From Sphingomonas sp. PAMC26645 (GTDB taxonomy: Bacteria; Pseudomonadota; Alphaproteobacteria; Sphingomonadales; Sphingomonadaceae): a DNA stretch of 64,000 nt. The notes below the pieces were generated by a model. That model searched no databases and was not told the origin of the DNA. It saw only the letters and a list, made by a program, of their open reading frames with translations. Both the position numbers and the translations under genes were made by a program. The stretch's first letter is position 1. Every line of letters begins with the position of its first letter. Positions 48,024 through 56,749 of this stretch are shown here, in pieces. The stretch is from NCBI RefSeq assembly GCF_004795835.1, contig NZ_CP039249.1, forward strand, positions 4,110,001 to 4,174,000, given 5' to 3'.

Positions 48024-49798
48024 TGGCCACGGCAGTCACCGCAAACCGCGCGGAACTGATCGCGATCGCGAATTCGGTCGCGTCGGAGAAGATGATCGAC
48101 AAGGCGATCGTGATCGAGGCGATGGAGGACGCGATCCAGCGCGCCGCCCGCTCGCGCTACGGCGCCGAAAACGACATCCGCGCGAAGCTCGATCCGAACA
48201 CGGGCGATCTGCGCTTGTGGCGCGTCGTCGAAGTGGTCGAGGCGGTCGACGATTATTTCAAGCAGGTCGACGTCAAGGGCGCGCAGAAGCTGCAGAAGGA
48301 CGCCGCTCTCGGCGACTTCATCGTCGATCCGCTGCCCCCGATCGAGTTCGGCCGCATCGCCGCACAGGCCGCCAAGCAGGTCATCTTCCAGAAGGTCCGC
48401 GACGCCGAGCGCGAGCGCCAGTTCGAAGAGTATAAGGACCGCGCGGGCGAGATCATCACCGGCGTCGTCAAGCGCGTCGAGTTCGGCCATGTCGTCGTCG
48501 ACCTGGGCCGCGCCGAGGGCGTGATCCGCCGCGACGCGCAGATCCCGCGCGAAGTGGTGCGCGTCAACGACCGCATCCGTTCGCTGATCCTGAACGTCCG
48601 TCGCGAGAACCGTGGGCCGCAGATTTTCCTCAGCCGCGCGCACCCCGACTTCATGAAGAAGCTGTTCGCGCAGGAAGTGCCCGAGATCTACGACGGCATC
48701 ATCGAGATCAAGGCCGCGGCCCGCGATCCGGGTTCACGCGCGAAGATCGGCGTCATCTCGCATGATTCGAGCATCGATCCGGTCGGCGCGTGCGTCGGCA
48801 TGAAGGGTAGCCGCGTCCAGGCCGTCGTCCAGGAAATGCAGGGCGAGAAGATCGACATCATCCCCTGGTCGCCCGATATCGCGACCTTCGTCGTCAACGC
48901 GTTGCAGCCGGCGTCGGTGTCGCGCGTCGTGATCGACGAGGAAGAAGAGCGCATCGAGGTGGTCGTTCCCGATGACCAGCTTTCGCTGGCGATCGGTCGT
49001 CGTGGCCAGAACGTGCGGCTTGCGTCGCAGCTGACCGGCAAGGCGATCGACATCCTTACCGAGGCGGATGCGTCGGAGAAGCGCCAGAAGGACTTCGTCG
49101 AGCGTTCGGCGATGTTCGAGAAGGAGCTCGACGTCGACGAGACGCTCGCACAGCTGCTGGTCGCCGAAGGGTTCACGAACCTCGAAGAGGTCGCCTATGT
49201 CGAGGTCGAGGAGATCGCCGGCATCGAAGGCTTCGACGAGGATTTGGCGGGCGAGTTGCAGAACCGCGCTACCGAGGCTTTGGAGCGTCGCGACGCCGCG
49301 AGCCGCGAAGAGCGTACCGCGCTCGGCGTGGAGGATGCGCTTGCTGGCATGCCGTATCTCAACGAGGCGATGCTGGTCACACTCGGCAAGGCGGGCATCA
49401 AGACGCTCGACGACCTCGCCGATCTCGCGACCGACGAACTGGTCGAGAAGAAGCGCGTCGAGCCACGCCGTCGCAACGAGGACGCGCCGAAGCGTCCCGA
49501 GCCCAAGGGCGGGATTCTCGCCGAGTATGGTTTGAGCGACGAGCAGGGCAACGAGATCATCATGGCCGCTCGCGCGCACTGGTTCGAGGACGAGGCTCCG
49601 GAGGCTTCGGCTGACGAAGTCGAGGCGGACGAGACTCCGGTGGAAGAGGCTTCGGCTGATGACGCCGTGGTCGAGGACGTTGCGACTGAAGAGACGACTG
49701 CCGACGAAGCCGTTGCTGAGGACGTTTCGGCGGACGACGCTTCGGATGAAGACGCGGCGGACAAGACCGACGCGAAGAGCGAGGGCGACAAGGCCTGA
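48023..49798 (+). CDS. nusA: Transcription termination/antitermination protein NusA
   Basis: A 591-aa RNA-polymerase-associated factor. The N-terminal domain (residues 1-130), S1 (about 135-200), KH1/KH2 ([31 protein letters not shown]) and two C-terminal acidic helix-hairpin-helix repeats are visible. After residue about 520 an Ala/Asp/Glu/Thr-rich acidic tail of roughly 70 residues follows, built of imprecise EDVxADDA-like repeats. Its stop overlaps the next start (TGATG). Confidence 0.96.
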   Translation: MATAVTANRAELIAIANSVASEKMIDKAIVIEAMEDAIQRAARSRYGAENDIRAKLDPNTGDLRLWRVVEVVEAVDDYFKQVDVKGAQKLQKDAALGDFIVDPLPPIEFGRIAAQAAKQVIFQKVRDAERERQFEEYKDRAGEIITGVVKRVEFGHVVVDLGRAEGVIRRDAQIPREVVRVNDRIRSLILNVRRENRGPQIFLSRAHPDFMKKLFAQEVPEIYDGIIEIKAAARDPGSRAKIGVISHDSSIDPVGACVGMKGSRVQAVVQEMQGEKIDIIPWSPDIATFVVNALQPASVSRVVIDEEEERIEVVVPDDQLSLAIGRRGQNVRLASQLTGKAIDILTEADASEKRQKDFVERSAMFEKELDVDETLAQLLVAEGFTNLEEVAYVEVEEIAGIEGFDEDLAGELQNRATEALERRDAASREERTALGVEDALAGMPYLNEAMLVTLGKAGIKTLDDLADLATDELVEKKRVEPRRRNEDAPKRPEPKGGILAEYGLSDEQGNEIIMAARAHWFEDEAPEASADEVEADETPVEEASADDAVVEDVATEETTADEAVAEDVSADDASDEDAADKTDAKSEGDKA

Positions 49799-50034
49799 TG
49801 CCCTTCGTCAGCATCCGCATCTCGGGGTCCGCCACCAAGGACCAGAAGTCCGGCATCGTCGCCGACGTCACCCAGTCGCTTGTGCAGCGGCTGGGAAAGA
49901 ACCCGGCTGCGGTGCAGATCGTTATCGAAGAGGTCTCGACCGAGAATTATGGCGCGGGGGGTCAGCTCTTGGTCGACCGCGACGCTCCGAAGACTCCGGC
50001 GCAGGAGGACGCACATGCGGAACCCTCCCGATGA
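49798..50034 (+). CDS. 4-oxalocrotonate tautomerase-like protein
   Basis: A 78-aa tautomerase-superfamily protein. Met is followed directly by Pro ([10 protein letters not shown]), so Pro1 becomes the catalytic base after Met removal. VQIVIEEVSTENYGAGG matches the 4-OT small-subunit pattern. It lies between nusA and ylxR, overlapping both, which is unusual for a catabolic-type enzyme. The real substrate is unknown. The C-terminal about 15 residues extend past the classical 62-aa size. Confidence 0.82.
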   Translation: MPFVSIRISGSATKDQKSGIVADVTQSLVQRLGKNPAAVQIVIEEVSTENYGAGGQLLVDRDAPKTPAQEDAHAEPSR

Positions 50035-50968
50035 GACGCTAGGCGCTACCGAAACCCTACCTTCCTCCCCTCCCGCAAGCGGGAGGGGACCGAGGGGTGG
50101 GCGCCCGGCTTCGGCTAAAGGCGACGCTTCAGCTAAGTCTCACGCTTCCAAGGCTAAAGCTAAGGGCGGCAATGGAGGTGAGCGCGAGCCCACCCCTAGC
50201 CCCTCCCGCATGCGGGAGGGGGATGACGACTTGCCCGTTCGCAAATGCATCCTCTCGGGGGAGCGCGACGTGCGGCCGCATCTCGTGCGTCTCGCGTTGT
50301 CGCCCGATGGGCAGATCCTTCCCGACGTTCGCGCCAAGGCTCCCGGCCGTGGCGCGTGGATCGGCGTGACTCGAGTCGAGCTCGAAGCCGCGATCAAGAA
50401 GGGCAAGCTCAAGGGCGCTCTTTCCCGCGCGTTCAAGACCGGCGAGTTCACCATCGATCCCGAGCTTCCGGCCAAGATCGAAGCCGCGCTGGAGCGTAAC
50501 GCGCTCGACCGGCTCGGGCTCGAATCGCGCTCCGGCACGGTGCTGATCGGCTCCGACCGGATCGAGCAGAACGCACGCCAGGGCAAGCTGAAGGCGCTGT
50601 ATCACGCGTCCGATGCGGCCGAGGACGGCAACCGGAAGCTCGATCAGGCGTGGCGCATCGGCAACGATGTCGAGGGCTCGGGTTTGCGGGGGTTGGCACT
50701 CCCTGTGTCACGCACCATATTGGCGTTGGCGCTGGGGCGGGAAAATGTGGTACACATTGGCCTGACCGACCGCGCTGCAGCAAAGCGGGTGAGCGAAGCG
50801 CTCGACCGTTGGCTGCATTTTATCGGCCCCGAACCTTCTTCCGTGTCTTGCGAAACGGCCTCGCAGGGCGCATCGGCGTCACCACAAAATGGGGCGCCAC
50901 CGATACAACAGGCGTCCGGATCGACCGGAACACGCCCGGCCGTGGACATGACTGAGGAATTTGAGTGA
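50015..50968 (+). CDS. YlxR/DUF448 RNA-binding protein fused to L7Ae-like domain
   Basis: A 317-aa protein. The YlxR domain lies at residues about 75-125 (VRKCILSGERDVRPHLVRL ... PGRGAW). An L7Ae-like RNA-binding domain follows at about 165-265, then an Ala/Ser/Pro-rich tail. Residues about 17-69 are encoded by a dispersed palindromic repeat and are low complexity. AGGAGG lies 7 nt before the ATG at 50015, inside the tautomerase gene. YlxR (RnpM) proteins modulate RNase P in other bacteria; the position between nusA and infB is standard. Confidence 0.86.
   Translation: MRNPPDETLGATETLPSSPPASGRGPRGGRPASAKGDASAKSHASKAKAKGGNGGEREPTPSPSRMREGDDDLPVRKCILSGERDVRPHLVRLALSPDGQILPDVRAKAPGRGAWIGVTRVELEAAIKKGKLKGALSRAFKTGEFTIDPELPAKIEAALERNALDRLGLESRSGTVLIGSDRIEQNARQGKLKALYHASDAAEDGNRKLDQAWRIGNDVEGSGLRGLALPVSRTILALALGRENVVHIGLTDRAAAKRVSEALDRWLHFIGPEPSSVSCETASQGASASPQNGAPPIQQASGSTGTRPAVDMTEEFE
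50065..50221. repeat. Palindromic repeat pair inside ylxR (CCCTCCCGC type)
   Basis: The left unit has CCCCTCCCGCAAGCGGGAGG and the right unit CCCCTCCCGCATGCGGGAGG, with inverted GGGGTGGGCG / CGAGCCCACCCCTA flanks. The same family is intergenic at 33741 and 46011. Here it lies wholly within the coding region and in frame. Confidence 0.75.
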
Positions 50969-53826
50969 GCGACACGGACAACGAGAAGCCGAAACTTGGC
51001 ATGCGCGCACCTTTGGGTGTGAAGCGCACGGTCGAGACCGGCCAGGTGAAGCAGAGCTTCAGCCACGGCCGATCGAATACGGTGATCGTGGAAACCAAGC
51101 GCGCGCGCGTGCTGCGCCGTCCGGGCGAGCCCGACGTGCAGGTCGCGGATGCCGCACCGGTTGCTGCGCCCGCCCCGGCGGCTGCACCTGCAGCGCCGGC
51201 ACCACAGGCGCGCGCACCGCAGCCTGCGCCCGCCCCCGTGCGTCAGCAGCAGAGCAATCTGTCGCCGCAGGAGCGCCAGGCCAAGCTGCTCCGCGAGGCT
51301 GAAGAGCAGCGCATGAACACGCTCGAGGAAGGGCGTCGTCGCCAGGAAGCCGAGCGGGCGAAGGCGATCGAAGACGAGCGTAATCGCGTCGCCGATCGTG
51401 CGCGCGCCGAGGCCGAAGCCAAGGCGCCGAAGCCCGTCGAGGCCCCTGCGCCCGCACCGGCACCCGTGGTCGAAGCGACTCCCGCTCCGGTCGCTGCACC
51501 GACGCCGGCGCCTGCGCCGGCTCCGGTCGAAGCGCCCGTCGCTACGGCTCCTGCCCCGGCTCCAGTTGCTGCAACGCCTGCACCTGCACCGAAGCCCGCG
51601 CCGGCTCCAGTCGCGGCTGCTCCTGCACCGGCTCCCAAGCCCGCGCCCGCCCCCGTTGCTCCGCCGGCACCGCCGCCCGTCATCGAACTGACCCGCGATC
51701 CGGCGTTCCCGGCACCGCGCCGGTTCTCGCCGGTGGCGCGTCCAGAGCGTCCTCCGCCGCCGCCGAAGCCTGTCGCAGCACCCGCTGCCGCAGCGCCGAC
51801 CACGGCTGCGAATGCCGGCACGACCGCGGCGCGCCCCGGCGCGACCGGCGTCAATGCTCCGGCTGGTGGTGTCCGTCGCGACGCAGTGCCAGCGCGTCCG
51901 CAGCAGCGTGACCGCAAGGGTGACGATCGTCGCACTTCGGGCAAGCTCACCGTTAACCGCGCGCTCGGCGATGGTGATGGTGCACGTGCTCGCTCGCTCG
52001 CCGCGCTGAAGCGCGCGCGCGAGAAGGAGCGTCGTGGTACCGGTGGTCCGCGCGAGGCGCAGGCCAAGCAGATCCGCGACGTCGTCGTCCCAGAGGCGAT
52101 CACGGTCCAGGAACTCGCGAACCGCATGGCCGAGAAGGGTGCCGACCTCGTCAAGGCGCTGTTCAAGATGGGCATGCCCGTCACGATGACGCAGACGATC
52201 GACCAGGATACCGCCGAGTTGCTCGTCACCGAGTTCGGCCACAACCTGACGCGCGTCAGCGATGTCGACCAGGATCTGGCCAACGACACGATCGACGATG
52301 CCGAGGAGACGCTGAAGCCACGTGCCCCGGTCGTCACGATCATGGGTCACGTCGATCACGGCAAGACGTCGCTGCTCGATGCCCTGCGCGGCACCGACGT
52401 GGTGCGCGGCGAAGCGGGTGGCATCACCCAGCATATCGGCGCGTATCAGGTGACCCTGAAGGACAAGTCGAAGATCACCTTCCTCGACACGCCAGGCCAT
52501 GAGGCGTTCACGCAGATGCGTGCGCGTGGCGCGGACGTCACCGACATCGTCATCCTGGTGGTGGCGGCGGACGACGGCCTGATGCCGCAGACGGTGGAGG
52601 CGATCGCCCACACCAAGGCGGCTGGCGTGCCGATGATCGTCGCGATCAACAAGATCGACAAGGAAGGCGCCAATGCCCAGAAGGTGCGCGAGCGCCTGCT
52701 GAGTGAGGAGATCGTGGTCGAGGACATGGGCGGCGACGTCCAGGACGTCGAAGTCTCCGCGACCAAGAAGATCGGTCTCGATGCGTTGATCGAGAAGATC
52801 CAGCTCCAGGCCGAACTGCTCGAACTGCGCGCCAATCCGGATCGCGCCGCCGAGGGTACGGTGATCGAGGCCAAGCTCGACAAGGGTCGTGGCCCGGTCG
52901 CGACGATCCTCGTCAACCGCGGTACGCTGCGGGTCGGCGACATCTTCGTGGTCGGTGGCGAGAGCGGCAAGGTCCGTGCGCTGGTCGACGACAAGGGCAA
53001 GCAGATCAAGGAAGCGGGTCCGGCGATGCCGGTCGAGGTCCTCGGTCTGTCGGGTGTTCCGCAGGCGGGCGATCCGTTCCAGGTCGTCGAGAACGAGGCA
53101 CGCGCCCGCGAAGTCGCGGAATATCGTCGCAGCGTGAAGACCGACAAGCGGACCGCATCGGTTCCTGCCAGCCTCGAGAGCATGTTCTCGGCGCTGAAGG
53201 AAAAGCAGGCGATCGAATATCCGCTGGTCGTGAAGGCGGATACGCAGGGTACGGTCGAGGCGATCGTCGGGGCGATCAACAAGATCTCCACCGACCTGAT
53301 CAAGGCGCGCGTGTTGAGCTCGGGCGTTGGTGGCATCACCGAGTCGGACGTCACCCTGGCGGCCGCTTCGGGGGCTCCGATCATCGGCTTCAACGTTCGC
53401 CCGAATGCCAAGGCACGCGAGATCGCCGAGCGCCAGAAGGTCGCGTTCAAGTATTACGACGTGATCTACGACCTGATCGACGAGATCCGGGCGGGGATGG
53501 CAGGCGAGCTTGGGCCGGAAGCGTTCGAGACAGTCGTCGGTCGTGCCGATATCCGCGAGGTCTTCTCGGCGGGCAAGCACGGCAAGGCAGCAGGTCTGCT
53601 CGTCACCGAGGGCAACATCCGCAAGGCGCTCAAGGCACGTATCACGCGCAACGACGTCATCATCTACCAGGGTGAAATCGCATCGCTGCGTCGCTTCAAG
53701 GATGATGTCGCGGAGGTCCGTGCTGGGCTCGAGTGCGGCGTGACGTTCACGTCGAACTTCGTCGACATCAAGGCCGGCGACGTCCTCGAGACGTTCGAAG
53801 TCGAGATGCGCGAACGCACGCTTTGA
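50965..53826 (+). CDS. infB: Translation initiation factor IF-2
   Basis: A 953-aa GTPase that brings initiator tRNA to the 30S subunit. Residues about 1-350 form an extended N-terminal region rich in Ala/Pro/Lys with APAPAP tracts and a charged helix. The G domain has GHVDHGKTSLLD, DTPGHEAF and NKIDKE. Domains II-IV follow, ending FEVEMRERTL. The GTG start overlaps the ylxR stop (GTGA). Confidence 0.97.
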   Translation: MSDTDNEKPKLGMRAPLGVKRTVETGQVKQSFSHGRSNTVIVETKRARVLRRPGEPDVQVADAAPVAAPAPAAAPAAPAPQARAPQPAPAPVRQQQSNLSPQERQAKLLREAEEQRMNTLEEGRRRQEAERAKAIEDERNRVADRARAEAEAKAPKPVEAPAPAPAPVVEATPAPVAAPTPAPAPAPVEAPVATAPAPAPVAATPAPAPKPAPAPVAAAPAPAPKPAPAPVAPPAPPPVIELTRDPAFPAPRRFSPVARPERPPPPPKPVAAPAAAAPTTAANAGTTAARPGATGVNAPAGGVRRDAVPARPQQRDRKGDDRRTSGKLTVNRALGDGDGARARSLAALKRAREKERRGTGGPREAQAKQIRDVVVPEAITVQELANRMAEKGADLVKALFKMGMPVTMTQTIDQDTAELLVTEFGHNLTRVSDVDQDLANDTIDDAEETLKPRAPVVTIMGHVDHGKTSLLDALRGTDVVRGEAGGITQHIGAYQVTLKDKSKITFLDTPGHEAFTQMRARGADVTDIVILVVAADDGLMPQTVEAIAHTKAAGVPMIVAINKIDKEGANAQKVRERLLSEEIVVEDMGGDVQDVEVSATKKIGLDALIEKIQLQAELLELRANPDRAAEGTVIEAKLDKGRGPVATILVNRGTLRVGDIFVVGGESGKVRALVDDKGKQIKEAGPAMPVEVLGLSGVPQAGDPFQVVENEARAREVAEYRRSVKTDKRTASVPASLESMFSALKEKQAIEYPLVVKADTQGTVEAIVGAINKISTDLIKARVLSSGVGGITESDVTLAAASGAPIIGFNVRPNAKAREIAERQKVAFKYYDVIYDLIDEIRAGMAGELGPEAFETVVGRADIREVFSAGKHGKAAGLLVTEGNIRKALKARITRNDVIIYQGEIASLRRFKDDVAEVRAGLECGVTFTSNFVDIKAGDVLETFEVEMRERTL

Positions 53827-53835
53827 GGCCGAGAG

Positions 53836-53938
53836 CCCTCTCCCCTGCGGGGAGAGGGTTGGGTGAGGGGCAGTACCGCGCGACAGCGTTCGTGGCAGCC
53901 CCCCACCCCCACCCTCTCCCCGGAGGGGCGAGGGAGTT
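53836..53938. repeat. Palindromic repeat (CTCCCC-GGGGAG type)
   Basis: CCCTCTCCCCTGCGGGGAGA at the left and CCCTCTCCCCGGAGGGGCGA at the right, with GGTGAGGGG / CCCCACCC inner segments. It fills the infB-rbfA gap and its right edge provides GAGGGAG ahead of the rbfA start. Confidence 0.65.
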
Positions 53939-53944
53939 AGAAGA

Positions 53945-54334
53945 ATGAAGACCGATACCCCAGAAGCAAAAGCCGTCCGCTCGCTACGAGTCGGCGAACA
54001 GGCGCGTCATGCGCTGTCCGACATCCTCGCGCGCGGCGACGTTCACGATCCGGTGCTCGAAAAGCACCTCGTGACGATCACCGAGGTCCGCATGTCCCCC
54101 GACCTCCGCCACGCCACCGTCTTCGTGAAGCCGTTGCTCGGCAAGGACGAGGAAAAGGTACTGAAGGCGCTGCGGACCAACACCGCCTACCTCCAGCGCG
54201 AAGTCGCGAACCGGGTACAGATGCGGTATGCCGCCAAGCTCAAGTTCCTCGCGGACGAGAGCTTCGACGAGGGTACGCATATCGACACGTTGTTGCGCAA
54301 TCCACATGTTGCGCGGGATCTGACCGAAGATTGA
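53945..54334 (+). CDS. rbfA: 30S ribosome-binding factor A
   Basis: A 129-aa KH-like cold-shock factor for 16S 5'-end maturation. [32 protein letters not shown] and [10 protein letters not shown] are recognisable family motifs. It follows infB in the standard order; truB normally comes next but is displaced by a toxin-antitoxin pair and tdk. Confidence 0.93.
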   Translation: MKTDTPEAKAVRSLRVGEQARHALSDILARGDVHDPVLEKHLVTITEVRMSPDLRHATVFVKPLLGKDEEKVLKALRTNTAYLQREVANRVQMRYAAKLKFLADESFDEGTHIDTLLRNPHVARDLTED

Positions 54335-54340
54335 CTTTGA

Positions 54341-54366
54341 TCACGGTAAGACGCATCTTACCGTGA
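54341..54366. promoter_or_regulatory. Inverted-repeat operator of the vapBC-like pair
   Basis: TCACGGTAAGA-CGCA-TCTTACCGTGA, perfect 11-bp arms with a 4-bp spacer, ending on the first base of the antitoxin ATG. A -35-like TTGACT lies at 54331-54336, overlapping the rbfA stop. It is well placed for autorepression by the AbrB-type antitoxin. Confidence 0.7.
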
Positions 54367-54635
54367 TGAATGCCCAGACGAAAATGTCGGAAAAAGGCCA
54401 AGTCGTAATCCCAAAGGATGTGCGCGACTCGCTCGGCTTGAACCCTGGCCAGCAGTTCGAGGTCCTGCAAGCGGGTGGTGACATCGTGTTGCGACCGACG
54501 GGTAGGACGACCGGAAAGAGCGTCGCCGAGGTAATGGCCGATCTGCGTGCGCGCGTTCGGTACGAGGGGCCGGCCATTCCTATCGAGCAACTGAGTTGGT
54601 CGCCCGATTTCGACGAGGACGGTCTTTCCGCGTGA
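54366..54635 (+). CDS. AbrB/MazE-family antitoxin
   Basis: An 89-aa protein with an N-terminal SpoVT-AbrB swapped-hairpin DNA-binding domain (KGQVVIPKDVRDSLGL, FEVLQAGGDIVLRP). The C-terminal about 40 residues are probably the toxin-binding tail. No ribosome site is visible before the ATG, because the operator occupies that space, so the mRNA may be leaderless. GTG at 54363 is an alternative start. It is coupled to the PIN toxin by GTGA overlap. Confidence 0.85.
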   Translation: MNAQTKMSEKGQVVIPKDVRDSLGLNPGQQFEVLQAGGDIVLRPTGRTTGKSVAEVMADLRARVRYEGPAIPIEQLSWSPDFDEDGLSA

Positions 54636-55021
54636 AGGCCGTTGATACCAATATTCTCGCGCGTTTTATCCTGGCAGACGACGAGCATCAGTCGGCAATG
54701 GCATCTGAAATACTTGGCGCACCAGTCTGGGTGAGCCTGACCGTCTGGCTCGAACTCGGATGGGTGCTATCGAAGCGCGCCGCGCTCGGTCGTGCGATGG
54801 TGGCCGATGCGATTGAAGCGCTGCTCCAGTTGGGAACTATCCATACCGCGGATCGCGATGGCCTGTCCTGGGCTGTCACGCGCTATCGCGAAGGAGCTGA
54901 TTGGGCTGACATGATCCACCTCGTTTCTGCGCGTTCCGTGGCGGACGGCTTCGTTACGTTCGATCGGGGGATTGCGACCCATGCAGGGCAATCGCCCGTA
55001 CCTGTCGAGACGCTGATCTGA
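54632..55021 (+). CDS. PIN-domain ribonuclease toxin (VapC-like)
   Basis: A 129-aa PIN-domain protein. The acidic metal ligands are visible as VDTNIL (Asp5), WLELGW (Glu), DWADMIHL (Asp) and FDRGI (Asp). The GTG start overlaps the antitoxin stop, and the stop overlaps the tdk start (TGATG). By family it is an RNase inhibited by its antitoxin. Codon and base use looks less GC-biased than in the flanking genes, suggesting acquisition. Confidence 0.85.
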   Translation: MKAVDTNILARFILADDEHQSAMASEILGAPVWVSLTVWLELGWVLSKRAALGRAMVADAIEALLQLGTIHTADRDGLSWAVTRYREGADWADMIHLVSARSVADGFVTFDRGIATHAGQSPVPVETLI

Positions 55022-55596
55022 TGGCCAAGCTGTATTTCTACTACGCGTCGATGAACGCGGGGAAGTCGACGAACCTGTTGCAGGCGGACTTCAACTACCG
55101 CGAGCGGGGGATGCGGACGATGCTATTTACGGCGGCGATCGACGATCGGTTCGCGGCGGGGACTATCACGTCGCGGATCGGGCTGGAGGCGCCGGCGATC
55201 GCGTTCGATGCGGGGACGGATATCGGGGCCTGCGTGGTTCGGCAGCTTGGCGAGGACGCGATCTCGTGCGTGCTGGTGGACGAGGCGCAGTTTCTGACGT
55301 CTGCGCAGGTGGATCAGCTTGCGCATATCTGTGATGTGGTCGGGATTCCGGTGCTGGCATACGGGTTGCGGACCGATTTCCAGGGGGCGCTGTTTCCGGG
55401 GTCGGCGCGGTTGCTGGCGCTGGCGGACTCGCTGGTGGAGATCAAGTCGGTTTGCGGGTGTGGGCGGAAAGCTACGATGAACCTTCGGGTCGATGGGAAC
55501 GGGCGGGCAATTGCCGAGGGGCAGCAGACCGAGATTGGCGGGAACGACCGCTATGTCGCGCTGTGTCGGCGCCATTTTTGTGAGGCTTTGGGCTGA
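55021..55596 (+). CDS. tdk: Thymidine kinase
   Basis: A 191-aa type II thymidine kinase for thymidine salvage. The P-loop is ASMNAGKST. LVDEAQFL holds the catalytic Glu. A zinc-ribbon begins CGCGRKATMN, with further Cys near the end (ALCRRHFC). Its ATG overlaps the PIN toxin stop, so it shares the vapBC-like transcript. It is not a usual member of the nusA-infB-truB operon. Confidence 0.92.
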   Translation: MAKLYFYYASMNAGKSTNLLQADFNYRERGMRTMLFTAAIDDRFAAGTITSRIGLEAPAIAFDAGTDIGACVVRQLGEDAISCVLVDEAQFLTSAQVDQLAHICDVVGIPVLAYGLRTDFQGALFPGSARLLALADSLVEIKSVCGCGRKATMNLRVDGNGRAIAEGQQTEIGGNDRYVALCRRHFCEALG

Positions 55597-55610
55597 ACCT
55601 TACTCCCCTG

Positions 55611-55679
55611 CCCGTTCGTGCTGAGCGAAGTCGAAGCACCTTTGCCCCATGTCCTTCGACTTCGCTCAGGACGAACGGG
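55611..55679. repeat. Inverted repeat (CCGTTCGTxCTGAGCGAAG type)
   Basis: CCCGTTCGTGCTGAGCGAAG and CTTCGCTCAGGACGAACGGG are near-perfect inverted arms, extended by TCGAAGCAC / GTCCTTCGA. It lies between tdk and truB and is related to 36183-36287. Confidence 0.75.
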
Positions 55680-55705
55680 GGGCCAATATTCTAGGACTTA
55701 CGCGC

Positions 55706-56731
55706 ATGCATGGCTGGATCATTCTCGACAAGCCGCTGGGGCTTGGCTCGACGCAGGGGGTGTCGGCGGTGAAGCGTGCCTTGCGGAGCGGCGGGTATGG
55801 AAAGTTCAAGGTGGGGCATGGGGGGACGCTCGATCCGCTCGCCACCGGCGTGCTGCCGATCGCCGTTGGGGAGGCGACCAAGCTGGCTGGGCGGATGCTC
55901 GATAGTGACAAGATTTATGATTTTACGGTGATGTTCGGGGTTCAGACGGATACGTTGGATGCTGAAGGCGTGGGCATAGCCACGTCCGACGTGCGGCCGA
56001 CTTTGGCGGCGGTGGAGGCGGTTCTGGCGCAGTTTACCGGGCCGATTTCTCAGGTGCCGCCGGCGTACTCTGCGCTGAAGATTGATGGGGAGCGGGCTTA
56101 TGATCTGGCGCGGGCTGGGCATGAGGTGGTGCTCGCGAGCCGGGATGTGACGATCCATTCGCTATCCTCCCCGGTACGGGGAGGGGGACCAGCGCAGCTG
56201 GTGGAGGGGGGCTTCCGCGAGCGTACCGTTGGTGGCGAGCCCTCCTCCACCCCCGTCCAAGTGGACGGCGGTCCCACTCCCCGTGCCGGGGAGGAATTGC
56301 AAGAGGCGCCTCCTCCCCACTCCCCACTGGAGGAGGTCACGTTTACCGCGCATGTGTCGAAGGGCACCTACATCCGCTCCCTCGCGCGCGACATCGCGAT
56401 CGCCCTCGGCACGGTCGGCCATGTCACAATGCTCCGCCGCACCAAGGCCGGTCCGTTCGACCTCACGTCCGCGATATCGCTGGACAAACTGGACGAACTC
56501 GCTAAGGCCTCCGCGCTTGAAGATGTACTTCTGCCCTTGAGGGTGGCGCTGGACGACATCCCGGCTCTCTCCCTCACCCCCGACCAGGCAGGGGCGCTCC
56601 GACAGGGGCGTATCTTGGCCGGGATCGCCGCAGACGATGGCCAATACTTTGCCGAACTGGACGCTGTCCCGGTCGCGCTGGTCGAGGTCGAGGACGGAGA
56701 CGTCCGGGTCGTTCGCGGTTTCAATCTGTGA
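55706..56731 (+). CDS. truB: tRNA pseudouridine-55 synthase TruB with internal repeat insertion
   Basis: A 341-aa enzyme forming pseudouridine 55 in the tRNA T loop. The catalytic Asp43 is in GGTLDPLATG. YDFTVMFGVQTDTLDAEG, PPAYSALKIDGERAYDLAR and KGTYIRSLARDI are normal TruB motifs. Between DVTIHSL and VTFTAHVSKGTY, residues about 153-211 are a Gly/Pro-rich insert encoded by a dispersed palindromic repeat. The frame is kept, so the enzyme may still work. I chose ATG 55706 (MHGWIILDKPLG); upstream codons belong to another repeat. Confidence 0.93.
   Translation: MHGWIILDKPLGLGSTQGVSAVKRALRSGGYGKFKVGHGGTLDPLATGVLPIAVGEATKLAGRMLDSDKIYDFTVMFGVQTDTLDAEGVGIATSDVRPTLAAVEAVLAQFTGPISQVPPAYSALKIDGERAYDLARAGHEVVLASRDVTIHSLSSPVRGGGPAQLVEGGFRERTVGGEPSSTPVQVDGGPTPRAGEELQEAPPPHSPLEEVTFTAHVSKGTYIRSLARDIAIALGTVGHVTMLRRTKAGPFDLTSAISLDKLDELAKASALEDVLLPLRVALDDIPALSLTPDQAGALRQGRILAGIAADDGQYFAELDAVPVALVEVEDGDVRVVRGFNL
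56165..56294. repeat. Palindromic repeat inserted in truB
   Basis: The left arm CTCCCCGGTACGGGGAGGGG continues into GACCAGCGCAGCTGGTGGAG. The inverted right arm has CTCCACCCCCGTCCAAGTGG and CTCCCCGTGCCGGGGAG. A further CCTCCTCC/GGAGGAGG palindrome lies at 56310-56336. The whole stretch is in frame within truB. Confidence 0.75.
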
Positions 56732-56749
56732 TGTCGAGGACATGAATTC

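Noticed and set aside
50644..53580. 978-codon frame antisense to infB
   Set aside because: Composition mirrors IF-2 codons; no domain features.
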